Assembly (NCBI GenBank): GCA_013044425.1
Contig: JABEUK010000179.1
Location: 1-8,480 of the forward strand
Reading direction: 5' to 3'
Length of the DNA: 8,480 bases
Source: Thermoplasmata archaeon
GTDB taxonomy: Archaea > Thermoplasmatota > Thermoplasmata > Lutacidiplasmatales > UBA184
The position numbers were made by a program, and so were the translations under genes. Positions 1 through 5,947 of this stretch are shown here, piece after piece. The notes under the pieces were generated by a model, which saw only the letters and a list, made by a program, of their open reading frames with translations, did not search any database and was not told the DNA's origin. How positions within the stretch are numbered: the stretch's first letter is position 1; the number at the start of each line of letters is the position of its first letter.

Positions 1-354
1 CCGCGCGCCCTGCCGCCGCCTGCGCCGGCCGCGCCCCCCGCTACGCTCCCCCCGGAGCTCCAGCACTACTTCGAGCTCCTCGGTGGCATCGAGAACGCCT
101 CGAAGTTCTTGGTGATCGGCCCGGACGACGCCGTGGTCCACGACGCCCCCGTCAAGGACATGATCGACTTCCTCGTGACGTACCCCAACCCCGCGAAGGC
201 GCTCATCTTCGACGGTATCGTCAGCCAGCGTCTCTTGGACGTTGCCCAGGAGAAGAGCATCGGAACGATCGTGGCCTCCCGTCTTGGGCCCGTGGGGAAG
301 ATGCCGGAGAGTGTTCGGATCTTCACCCGCCAGGACCTCGGCGGCGCTCGGTAG
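1..354 (+). CDS. dnaG: Archaeal DnaG primase-like protein, C-terminal end (5' truncated by window)
   Basis: The reading frame is open from the first base and ends at TAG 352-354, giving the last 117 residues. It begins with a Pro/Ala-rich linker (about residues 1-18), typical of the region after the TOPRIM core. A compact C-terminal domain follows, with the stretches KALIFDGIVSQRLLDVA and IVASRLGPVGKMPESVRIFT, which match the end of archaeal DnaG (usually 'VFDGIITQRLVDIA...LVGARLG...'). In archaea this protein is an RNA-polymerising TOPRIM primase homologue and also a subunit of the RNA exosome, where it binds the Csl4 cap. The catalytic TOPRIM domain lies upstream of the window and cannot be checked. 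A hairpin plus T-run terminator follows 37 nt after the stop, so the next gene is probably transcribed separately. The family is assigned from remembered consensus, not from a search. Confidence 0.85.
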   Translation, partial: PRALPPPAPAAPPATLPPELQHYFELLGGIENASKFLVIGPDDAVVHDAPVKDMIDFLVTYPNPAKALIFDGIVSQRLLDVAQEKSIGTIVASRLGPVGKMPESVRIFTRQDLGGAR

Positions 355-390
355 TCCCACCCCCGAACTCCTTCCGAGCGGGTCCGCCGC

Positions 391-414
391 GCGGAGCCGC
401 TCCGCCTCCTTTTT
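391..414 (+). terminator. Intrinsic-type terminator after dnaG
   Basis: A perfect 6-bp GC stem (GCGGAG at 391-396, CTCCGC at 400-405) with a 3-nt loop is followed by CTCC and a run of five T (410-414). It sits 37 nt past the dnaG stop. Archaeal termination relies mainly on the T-run, so the combination is a good terminator candidate for dnaG. Confidence 0.6.
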
Positions 415-424
415 ACGCCGGGGT

Positions 425-450
425 CGCCGCCGACGCGGGCGACGGCGGCG
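425..450. repeat. 8-bp perfect inverted repeat between dnaG and the LonB-like gene
   Basis: CGCCGCCG at 425-432 and CGGCGGCG at 443-450 are perfect inverted copies around a 10-nt spacer. It lies after the dnaG terminator and about 30 bp before the TATA-like box of the next gene. No T-run follows directly. It could be an operator or a second hairpin. In DNA this GC-rich it could also be chance. Confidence 0.35.
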
Positions 451-478
451 CGCCGCGATAGGTAACCTGCCCGGCCAA

Positions 479-487
479 CCTTTTTAC
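479..487 (+). promoter_or_regulatory. TATA-like box for the LonB-like gene
   Basis: CCTTTTTAC at 479-487 is an AT-rich island in GC-rich DNA, centred about 30 bp before the ATG at 514. That is the spacing expected for an archaeal box A driving a leaderless or nearly leaderless mRNA. No Shine-Dalgarno sequence precedes the ATG. The 7-bp word GTAACCT flanks the box on both sides (462-468 and 503-509, 41 bp apart). The same CCTTTTTAC word also occurs at 408-416 as part of the dnaG terminator, so the T-run could partly serve termination. Confidence 0.5.
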
Positions 488-513
488 ACCCTTCCGGACG
501 TTGTAACCTCCAG

Positions 514-2058
514 ATGGCCGACGCCACCGAAGTCCCGCGCAAGACCCTTGCGTCCATCGATGAGATGGAAACGACCGCCGACATCCCCATCCCGACGGAT
601 CCGCTCGATCGCGTGATCGGCCAGGAGAAGGCGGTCGAGATCGCGCGCATCGCGGCCTACCAGCACCGGCATCTCCTCCTGGTCGGCCCCGCCGGGATCG
701 GCAAGTCGATGACGGCGCAGGCGCTCGCCCTGCACCTAGAACGACCGCGGACCGAGTTGCGCATCGTGCACAACCCGGAGAATCCCGAACGCCCTACCGT
801 CGAGGTCGTGACCCGGGAGGAAGCCTACCGCGAGCGGGAGGCCGAACGCACCACGGAGGGCGAGCTCATCGATCCCCGGGAGGCCCCCGCGTCCGTGGCC
901 GAGCGGCTTGGCTACCGCTGCTCGCGGTGCGCCTTCTACTCGCTACCGACGGAGCGGTTCTGTCCGAGCTGCAGCAACCCCAAGTCCAGCACCCCGCCCG
1001 GCAGCGGGACGGGCAACCCCTTCCGCGACATCGTCGGCGGGCTCCTCGAGATCACCGTCAATCCGGCCGGGAACGCTCCCGAGCCGGTCCGCACCACCCG
1101 GACCCGCAACGGGGTAGAGGAGGTCGTCGCCTACGAGCGCGCCGGCGAAAAGATCAAGGTCCTCGACCAGCGCGCGCTGGAGCGGCGACGCGAGCAGCAG
1201 CGCGAGAGCCCGCGCAAGGTCCTCGTGAAGCTCGACCGCAACACGTTCGTGCTCGCGACCGGGGCGAGCGAGACCGAGCTCCTGGGCGACGTGCGGCACG
1301 ATCCGTACGGCGGCCACCCCCAGCTCGGCTCCCCGCCGTACGAGCGGGTGATCCCCGGCGCGATCCACGAGGCCCACGAGGGGGTGCTGTTCCTGGACGA
1401 ACTCCCGCACCTCGGCTACCTGCAGCGGCACATCCTCACCGCGATGCAGGAGAAGCGCTTCCCCATCACCGGACGCAATCCACAGTCGGCGGGCGCGTCG
1501 GTCCGAGTCGATGCCGTTCCGTGCGACTTCATCCTGGTCGCGGCGGCCAACATCCAGGACATGCACCGCATCCTCTCGCCGCTGCGCTCTCGGATCGCCG
1601 GCAGCGGCTACGAGGTCCTTCTCGAGACCGCGATGCCCGACACTCCGGCGAACCGCTTGAAGCTCGCCCAGTTCTGCGCGCAGGAGATCGCGGCCGACGG
1701 ACGGATCCGCCCGGCCTCCCGCGGGGCCGTCGAGCTGCTCGTCCAAGAGGCGCACCGCCGCGCCGAGGCGATCGACGGACGTCGCAACTCCCTGACCCTG
1801 CGACTGCGAGAGCTCGGGGGCCTGCTGCGCACGGCCGGCGACTTCGCGGCGATCTCCGGAAGCCCCACGATCGAGGCCAAGCAGATCCGCGAGGCCCTCG
1901 TCCGCGCCCGCCCGATCGAAGAGCAGATCAAGGAGGCCTACGGATCGCTGCAAGGAGGCCTCCAGAAGGAAGCGACCGAGGCCCAGCGTCAGTCGATGGG
2001 ATACTACACCTGGAACGAGCAGTCCGACCCCCGCCAGTTTCCCGGCGGGTACGGCTGA
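514..2058 (+). CDS. LonB-like AAA+ ATPase with inserted zinc ribbon and no protease domain
   Basis: This 514-residue protein follows archaeal LonB closely through the ATPase module. The order is a 'PLDRVIGQEKAVEIA' N-terminus, Walker A GPAGIGKS (58-65), an insert of about 170 residues, the LonB-typical LLGDVRHDPYGG (257-267), Walker B VLFLDE (291-296), sensor 1 region AAANIQD (343-349), arginine-finger region PLRSRI (356-361), and sensor 2 region LTLRLRELGGLLR (427-439). Two things differ from LonB. The Walker A-Walker B insert, which in LonB carries the membrane segments, here has no hydrophobic span and instead holds a zinc ribbon with Cys136, Cys139, Cys150 and Cys153. The chain also stops where the Ser-Lys protease domain should begin, ending in an aromatic/Gly tail (YYTW...FPGGYG). 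It is therefore probably a soluble ATPase acting as an unfoldase, remodeller or adaptor; its substrate is unknown. The start at ATG 514 fits the TATA-like box about 30 bp upstream. The family is certain in my view, the function is open. Confidence 0.9.
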   Translation: MADATEVPRKTLASIDEMETTADIPIPTDPLDRVIGQEKAVEIARIAAYQHRHLLLVGPAGIGKSMTAQALALHLERPRTELRIVHNPENPERPTVEVVTREEAYREREAERTTEGELIDPREAPASVAERLGYRCSRCAFYSLPTERFCPSCSNPKSSTPPGSGTGNPFRDIVGGLLEITVNPAGNAPEPVRTTRTRNGVEEVVAYERAGEKIKVLDQRALERRREQQRESPRKVLVKLDRNTFVLATGASETELLGDVRHDPYGGHPQLGSPPYERVIPGAIHEAHEGVLFLDELPHLGYLQRHILTAMQEKRFPITGRNPQSAGASVRVDAVPCDFILVAAANIQDMHRILSPLRSRIAGSGYEVLLETAMPDTPANRLKLAQFCAQEIAADGRIRPASRGAVELLVQEAHRRAEAIDGRRNSLTLRLRELGGLLRTAGDFAAISGSPTIEAKQIREALVRARPIEEQIKEAYGSLQGGLQKEATEAQRQSMGYYTWNEQSDPRQFPGGYG

Positions 2059-2091
2059 GACCCCACTTGCGATTTCTCCGCGCTTCCGACA

Positions 2092-2100
2092 GGCATAAGT
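2092..2100 (+). promoter_or_regulatory. TATA-like box for tRNA-Val
   Basis: GGCATAAGT around 2092-2100 is centred about 29 bp before the first base of the mature tRNA, close to normal box A spacing. It lies in the 67-nt gap after the LonB-like stop, so the tRNA probably has its own promoter. Confidence 0.45.
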
Positions 2101-2125
2101 GCGCCGCCTTAGTGGCTCGCCGGGC

Positions 2126-2198
2126 GGGCGCGTAGTCTAGCGGTTATGACGTCACCCTGACACGGTGAAGGTCGCCAGTTCAAATCTGGCCGCGCCCA
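2126..2198 (+). tRNA. tRNA-Val (anticodon GAC)
   Basis: The 73-nt cloverleaf is complete. The acceptor stem GGGCGCG (2126-2132) pairs with CGCGCCC (2191-2197), and the discriminator is A2198. The D arm starts with GTC and contains GG in its loop. The anticodon stem TCACC/GGTGA encloses the loop CTGACAC, giving anticodon GAC, which reads the valine codon GUC. A 5-nt variable loop is followed by the T arm GCCAG-TTCAAAT-CTGGC. CCA is not encoded (ACG follows), as is common in archaea. No intron is present. The discriminator A agrees with valine identity. Confidence 0.96.
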
Positions 2199-2214
2199 CG
2201 TTCTTCTGCGCGGT

Positions 2215-2244
2215 GGACGACCCCGCGCCCTGCGCGCAGCGTCC
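2215..2244. repeat. Imperfect inverted repeat between tRNA-Val and the PrsW-like gene
   Basis: GGACG (2215-2219) and CGTCC (2240-2244) enclose a second GCGC/GCGC pairing, and CTGCGCGCAG at 2230-2239 is self-complementary. The 52-nt gap separates two convergent units, tRNA-Val and the PrsW-like gene, so a two-way terminator hairpin is plausible. There is no T-run beyond the short TTCTT at 2201-2205. The evidence is weak. Confidence 0.3.
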
Positions 2245-2250
2245 TGGGAG

Positions 2251-3093
2251 TCACTTCGGGGGCGCGCGTCGGAGCGCGGGAGCCGGAGAGCCGCCCCGGT
2301 AGGGCGAGAGCGCAGGGTAGTCCGTGGTCCGAATGACCTTCGCGACGTGCTCGAACGCGAACACGGCGAACGCGACGGCCGCGAAAAGGGCGAGGCCGCT
2401 CGCGACATCGCCGATCGAGTTCGAGAGACCGAACGCGACGAGGAGGGCTCCTACCGAGGCGAGGACGTTGAAGCTCGCATGCATCCCGACCGCGAGCAGG
2501 TAGTAACGACCCGTCGCGCCGGGTTCGCCCTCGATGCGGGATTTCGCGTACCCATAGCCGAACATCGCGGTGGAGCTCGCGTGCAAGAGCACGCTCGAGA
2601 CGCTCCGTAGGAGCACGAGAGCGATCGCTCCGGGGAGGCCGCCGACCGCGAACCCCACGAGGCCGTACAGGAGCGTCTCAAAGAACCCGAAGCCCAGTCC
2701 CACCGATGCGCCGAACACCGGGCCGTCGGCCAGGATCGTCATGCGAGCCCGCAGCAGAACGACGCCGAGCCCCTTCAGGCCCTCCTCGACGAACGGCGCG
2801 ATGACCAAGATCAGGAAGAACTGCCCGGCGGTGGAGTTGCCGTTGAGGAACGTGAACTCCGGGGCTGGAAGCGCCTGGCTCGCGCTGGTGCCGACGTTGA
2901 GAAGGATTCCTTCGATGACCGCCGCCACCAGCGTGGCGACGATCGCCCCGTAGACGAACGCGGTGAGGACGGTCCCCCACGAAGCGGTCCGATACCGTTC
3001 GGTGCCTCGTATCCACAATAGGTAGAGGACGGCCGGGATCAGGGCCACCCAAAAGAGGATGACGATATCGAGGAAGGCGTCGAGATCGCTCAT
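2251..3093 (-). CDS. PrsW-like intramembrane protease family protein
   Basis: This 280-residue polytopic membrane protein has about seven or eight hydrophobic spans (roughly 8-28, 41-66, 89-113, 127-150, 152-170, 197-220 and 233-251). It carries the PrsW motif series: APFVEEGLKG with Glu103, Glu104 and Lys107; GLGFGFFET with Glu139; HASSTAMFGYG with His171; and MHASFN with His205 and Asn209. In Bacillus, PrsW is a membrane-embedded protease that cuts the anti-sigma factor RsiW. Archaea lack that partner, so the substrate here is unknown. The second motif ends in Thr rather than the more usual Asn, a mild deviation. The C-terminal 25 residues are Pro/Arg-rich and presumably cytoplasmic. The gene is convergent with tRNA-Val and divergent from the FUSC gene. 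The start is the only well-placed ATG before the first membrane span. No clear Shine-Dalgarno or TATA box precedes it. A more distant CPBP-type (CAAX protease-like) protein is the alternative. Confidence 0.82.
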   Translation of the reverse strand: MSDLDAFLDIVILFWVALIPAVLYLLWIRGTERYRTASWGTVLTAFVYGAIVATLVAAVIEGILLNVGTSASQALPAPEFTFLNGNSTAGQFFLILVIAPFVEEGLKGLGVVLLRARMTILADGPVFGASVGLGFGFFETLLYGLVGFAVGGLPGAIALVLLRSVSSVLLHASSTAMFGYGYAKSRIEGEPGATGRYYLLAVGMHASFNVLASVGALLVAFGLSNSIGDVASGLALFAAVAFAVFAFEHVAKVIRTTDYPALSPYRGGSPAPALRRAPPK

Positions 3094-3094
3094 C

Positions 3095-3119
3095 GAGGGA
3101 AGTACTCGGGGTATCCCTC
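3095..3119. repeat. Inverted repeat just upstream of the PrsW-like start
   Basis: GAGGGA (3095-3100) and TCCCTC (3114-3119) are perfect inverted copies with a 13-nt spacer, starting one base upstream of the PrsW-like ATG. This is where a repressor site or 5'-UTR hairpin could lie. It is short enough to be chance. Confidence 0.3.
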
Positions 3120-3194
3120 ACTACGCAAGACCCTTGCCCATCCTCCGCGCGCCCCCGGCGTCTCCGAGGGGTTAGCTCGCTCGAGCGCCCAGAG

Positions 3195-3211
3195 CGGAAC
3201 GCCACGTTCCG
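3195..3211. repeat. 7-bp perfect inverted repeat (operator candidate)
   Basis: CGGAACG (3195-3201) and CGTTCCG (3205-3211) are perfect inverted copies around CCA. It lies about 100 bp from the PrsW-like start and about 230 bp from the FUSC start, in the divergent gap. The near-contiguous dyad is typical of a dimeric regulator site. No T-run follows, so it is not a simple terminator. Confidence 0.35.
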
Positions 3212-3438
3212 TACCTCGGGCACGGGTCGCGTTCGGAGAAGGGGGCGATTGCAGGTCGGGACGAGGCTCCGAACCGTTGGGAGAGCGGCCCCCTCCCCTC
3301 GGCGAACCTCCCGGGGCATCTCACGTCTCCTCCAGCGCCGGGTGCTCGGGGAGCTCTCCGAGCGCGCCGGGCCCCCGATCCCGTTCGAAAGGGAGGGGTG
3401 CCTTCAAGGTCCGGTGGGCCGTGGGATCGCCCGCGTCG

Positions 3439-4584
3439 ATGGGGATGACCTGGGCCAGCGCGTTCCTCCACGACGCGACCCACGTGGATCGCAAGGGCCT
3501 CGATCTGGTCGCGGGCCTCGTCGCCGGGGTCGTCATCATCGTTCCGCTCCTCGCCGGTGAAGGCGTCGGTTCCATCTCCGCCGGCGTGTTCGCAACGCTC
3601 GGCGCCCTCAACTTGTTGATGGCCATCGCGGCTCGACCCCCCGTCGCTCGGTTCCCTCCCCTGGCCGCCGCGGCGCTGTCGAACGCCGCCGCACTCGCGC
3701 TCGGCACGATCATCGGGACGACGGGGTGGGTAGAGGTGCCCCTGGTCGCTCTCGGGATCGGGATCATCCTCATCAGCGCCGGCTGGGCGGGCTTCGATTC
3801 GATCGGACTGGTGAGCGCGGTCATGCTCGCGGTAGGCGTCGGCATCCCGGGCGGCTCCGGGCCGGAGGCCCTGGAGCGGCTCGTTCTCGCGCTCCTCGGA
3901 GGATTCTGGGCGATCCTCGCCCTCGCGATGGCGCGGCCGCTCCTCCTGCGGCACGGGTACCTCGGGTCGAGCGAGGAAGTACAACGGCCCACGGCCTCTC
4001 CTCAGCCCTCGGCCCCCGTACCGGTGCCGGTGAGTCACGCGCACGTGCGATACGCGATCCTGGTCGCCGGGACCACCGGGATCGGTCTCGCCATCTCCCT
4101 CGCGCTCGGCTTACCGCGGGACTACTGGGTGATGCTCACGATCCTGGTCTCGCTGCGCGCGTCGATCGCGACGACGTTCTCGGCCTCGTTCCTGCGGATC
4201 GGAGGGACGATCGGGGGCGCGGCGATCGCTCTCGGGTTCACGATGTTCATCGTGAATCCCTGGATCCTGGGAGCCCTCCTGTTCGTCTTTGCGATGGCCC
4301 TGTTCGCGACGCGCTGGGTGAACTACGGGATCTACACGCTGTTCCTGACACCGTTCGTCATCCTCCTGCTGAACCTGGCGTACCCGGGGGCCTGGCAACT
4401 CGCGTTCGTGCGGGTATTCGATACGGTGCTCGGAGGGGGCCTCGCGGTCACGGTTGCGACGCTGTGGTGGTTGCGCGACCGAGTGGAGCACACGGGTCCA
4501 CCGATCTCGGCGAGATCCGGCCAGGGCCCGCCCGAAGACCGCCTCCCGAAGGCGGGGCACCTCAGGAGTGCTCGAGCGCCGTGA
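3439..4584 (+). CDS. FUSC-family membrane protein (aromatic acid exporter-like)
   Basis: From ATG 3439 this is a 381-residue membrane protein with two hydrophobic halves of about five or six spans each, separated by a Pro-rich hydrophilic linker (about residues 176-202 from this start). The second half has the FUSC signature: DYWVMLTILVSLRASIATTF, then FLRIGGTIGGA, and near the end VFDTVLGGGLAVTVATLWWL. FUSC proteins include fusaric-acid and aromatic-acid efflux components; here the large soluble domain of some bacterial members is absent. The substrate is unknown. The frame extends upstream to ATG 3277, but those 54 residues are low-complexity and lack hydrophobic or conserved features. ATG 3439, ATG 3445 and GTG 3421 are all possible starts. 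No Shine-Dalgarno sequence decides between them. The hydrophilic C-terminal tail after the last span overlaps the end of pntB on the other strand by 23 bp. Confidence 0.82.
   Translation: MGMTWASAFLHDATHVDRKGLDLVAGLVAGVVIIVPLLAGEGVGSISAGVFATLGALNLLMAIAARPPVARFPPLAAAALSNAAALALGTIIGTTGWVEVPLVALGIGIILISAGWAGFDSIGLVSAVMLAVGVGIPGGSGPEALERLVLALLGGFWAILALAMARPLLLRHGYLGSSEEVQRPTASPQPSAPVPVPVSHAHVRYAILVAGTTGIGLAISLALGLPRDYWVMLTILVSLRASIATTFSASFLRIGGTIGGAAIALGFTMFIVNPWILGALLFVFAMALFATRWVNYGIYTLFLTPFVILLLNLAYPGAWQLAFVRVFDTVLGGGLAVTVATLWWLRDRVEHTGPPISARSGQGPPEDRLPKAGHLRSARAP
4503..4517. repeat. 6-bp inverted repeat near the FUSC 3' end
   Basis: GATCTC (4503-4508) and GAGATC (4512-4517) are perfect inverted copies around GGC, within the codons of the FUSC hydrophilic tail. 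Together with the 4539-4555 hairpin it marks the meeting point of two convergent genes. Confidence 0.3.
4539..4555 (-). terminator. Hairpin just past the pntB stop (possible terminator)
   Basis: CCGCCT (4539-4544) and AGGCGG (4550-4555) form a 6-bp stem with a 5-nt loop. On the minus strand it begins 6 nt after the pntB TGA. No T-run follows on that strand, so intrinsic termination is unproven. The hairpin lies inside the FUSC coding sequence. Confidence 0.3.
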
Positions 4585-5947
4585 TGAGGCTCCCGACGAC
4601 GGCGCTCGCATCCCCGTAGAGCATCCGGCAGTTGTCCTTGTAGAACAGGTCGTTCTCCACGCCGGCGAACCCCCGGCCCTGGCCGCGCTTGATGACGAAG
4701 ACGTTCTTCGCCTTGTCCACGTCCAGGATCGGCATCCCGAACAAGGGCGAGCCTTGCCGTCGCGCGGCGGGGTTCACGACATCGTTCGCCCCGATCACCA
4801 GCACCACGTCGGTGGTCGCGAACTGTCCATTGACCTCGTCGAGATCGTAGAGCTTGTCGTAGGAGACCCCGGCCTCCGCCAGCAGGACGTTCATGTGGCC
4901 GGGCATCCGGCCCGCAACGGGGTGGATGGCGAACCGCACGCTCACCCCCTTCGCTTCGAGCGCGTCGGCGAGTTCCTTGACCTTGCGCTGGGCTTGGGCG
5001 ACGGCCATGCCGTATCCGGGGGCGATGATCACCTGGTTCGCGTACGCCATCAGCGACGCCGCGTCGGCGGGATCGATCGGCTTGAGCGAGCCCTCGATGG
5101 CTGTGGCGGCCTCCTCCTTCGCTCCGAAGCCCCCGAAGAGCACGCTGCCGATCGACCGGTTCATGGCGCGCGCCATCTTGATCGTCAAGAGCGAACCGGC
5201 CGCTCCCACCAGGATCCCGGCCACGACCATCGCATAGCCCGCATCGCCGAGCTCGCCGTTGACCAGTACGAACCCATCGAGCGCCACCGCGATGCCCGTC
5301 AGCGCGTTGAACAGCGAGATCACCACGGGCATGTCGGCCCCGCCGATCCTCAGCGTCAGGAGGATCCCGTAGAGGAGCGTCAACACGAAGAATGGGATCA
5401 GCCAGACCGTCGTGGCCTGGACGACCGTGAGGACCCCGAAGGCGAGCCCCACGACGAGGACGGCGAGGTTGAGGACCTGCTGGGCGGGGAAGACGATCGC
5501 CCGCTGGACCATCCAGCCTTGGAGCTTGAGGAACGCGACGACGCTGCCCGCAATCGAGATCGACCCGATGACGGCGCCCGCGATGCTGAGCGAGGCGTTG
5601 GTCGGGTCGGAGACCGCGGTAAGCAGCTCGACCGCCGCGATCGCCGCCGCCGCGCCTCCGCCCATCCCGTTGAAGACCGCGACCATCTGAGGCATGGCCG
5701 TCATCTTCACGACGCGGGCCCAGTACCAGCCGAGACCGCCCCCGACGATGATCCCGATAGCGATTAGCCCGAAGTTCGTGAGCCCGCCGACCAGGAACGT
5801 CACGAGGATCGCGAGGAGCATCGCGACCCCGGCCGCGAGGATGCCGCGGCGCGCGGTGTCGGGGGACGCCATCGCCCGGAGGCCGAGGATGAAGAAGATC
5901 ACCGCCAGGACGTAGACGCCATCGATGAGGGGAGAGTAGTCGGTCAC
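4562..5947 (-). CDS. pntB: NAD(P) transhydrogenase beta subunit PntB
   Basis: This 461-residue protein is the membrane-plus-NADP(H) subunit of proton-translocating transhydrogenase, which transfers hydride between NADH and NADP+ using the proton gradient. About nine hydrophobic spans occupy residues 10-255. The soluble domain then shows the full dIII pattern: APGYGMAVAQAQ (309-320), HPVAGRMPGHMNVLLAEAG (342-360), GANDVVNPAA (386-395), the KR pair at 420-421 that contacts the NADP 2'-phosphate in the family, and GFAGVENDLF (426-435). The length matches the roughly 450-465 residues of separate PntB chains. The start is GTG at 5945-5947, overlapping the pntAB TGA in GTGA, with Shine-Dalgarno GGAGGT 5 nt upstream, so translation is probably coupled. 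Residue 93, where E. coli PntB has His91, is Asn in FNGMGGG. The 3' end overlaps the FUSC gene by 23 bp. Confidence 0.97.
   Translation of the reverse strand: MTDYSPLIDGVYVLAVIFFILGLRAMASPDTARRGILAAGVAMLLAILVTFLVGGLTNFGLIAIGIIVGGGLGWYWARVVKMTAMPQMVAVFNGMGGGAAAAIAAVELLTAVSDPTNASLSIAGAVIGSISIAGSVVAFLKLQGWMVQRAIVFPAQQVLNLAVLVVGLAFGVLTVVQATTVWLIPFFVLTLLYGILLTLRIGGADMPVVISLFNALTGIAVALDGFVLVNGELGDAGYAMVVAGILVGAAGSLLTIKMARAMNRSIGSVLFGGFGAKEEAATAIEGSLKPIDPADAASLMAYANQVIIAPGYGMAVAQAQRKVKELADALEAKGVSVRFAIHPVAGRMPGHMNVLLAEAGVSYDKLYDLDEVNGQFATTDVVLVIGANDVVNPAARRQGSPLFGMPILDVDKAKNVFVIKRGQGRGFAGVENDLFYKDNCRMLYGDASAVVGSLITALEHS

Larger units (their letters stand above)
3094..3438. other. Divergent intergenic region between the PrsW-like and FUSC genes
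   Basis: These 345 bp lie between two genes transcribed away from each other and must hold both promoters. I see two short inverted repeats (3095-3119 and 3195-3211) but no strong TATA box. The best candidates are weak: CGTAGTG read on the minus strand near 3121-3127, about 30 bp from the PrsW-like ATG, and TTCAAG at 3403-3408, about 33 bp from the FUSC ATG. A frame continuous with the FUSC gene runs back to an ATG at 3277. Its translation is Pro/Ser/Arg-rich and resembles non-coding sequence, so I treat it as untranslated. Confidence 0.45.

Noticed and set aside
2059..2125. A remnant of the missing Lon protease domain after the LonB-like stop
   Set aside because: Only 67 nt separate the stop from tRNA-Val, and I found no GxSxG-like or Lon protease text there in any frame. 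The loss is not a simple frameshift or a split gene within this window.
927..2135. 402-codon plus-strand frame inside the LonB-like gene
   Set aside because: The translation is Arg/Pro/Ala-rich noise in a shifted frame. The overlapping LonB-like frame has all AAA+ motifs.
2126..2198. Integration site or mobile element at the tRNA-Val gene
   Set aside because: tRNA genes often host integrations, but no integrase, repeated tRNA 3' end or change in composition is visible on either side.
3172..4044. Minus-strand 290-codon frame over the FUSC gene and intergenic region
   Set aside because: It is low-complexity Arg/Gly/Glu sequence with no motif, and it overlaps a clear multi-span membrane protein on the other strand.
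4454..5767. Long plus-strand open frame (437 codons) across pntB
   Set aside because: It is antisense to pntB, and its translation is Arg/Asp/His-rich without any domain. The minus-strand protein is an unmistakable PntB, so this is a GC-rich shadow frame.
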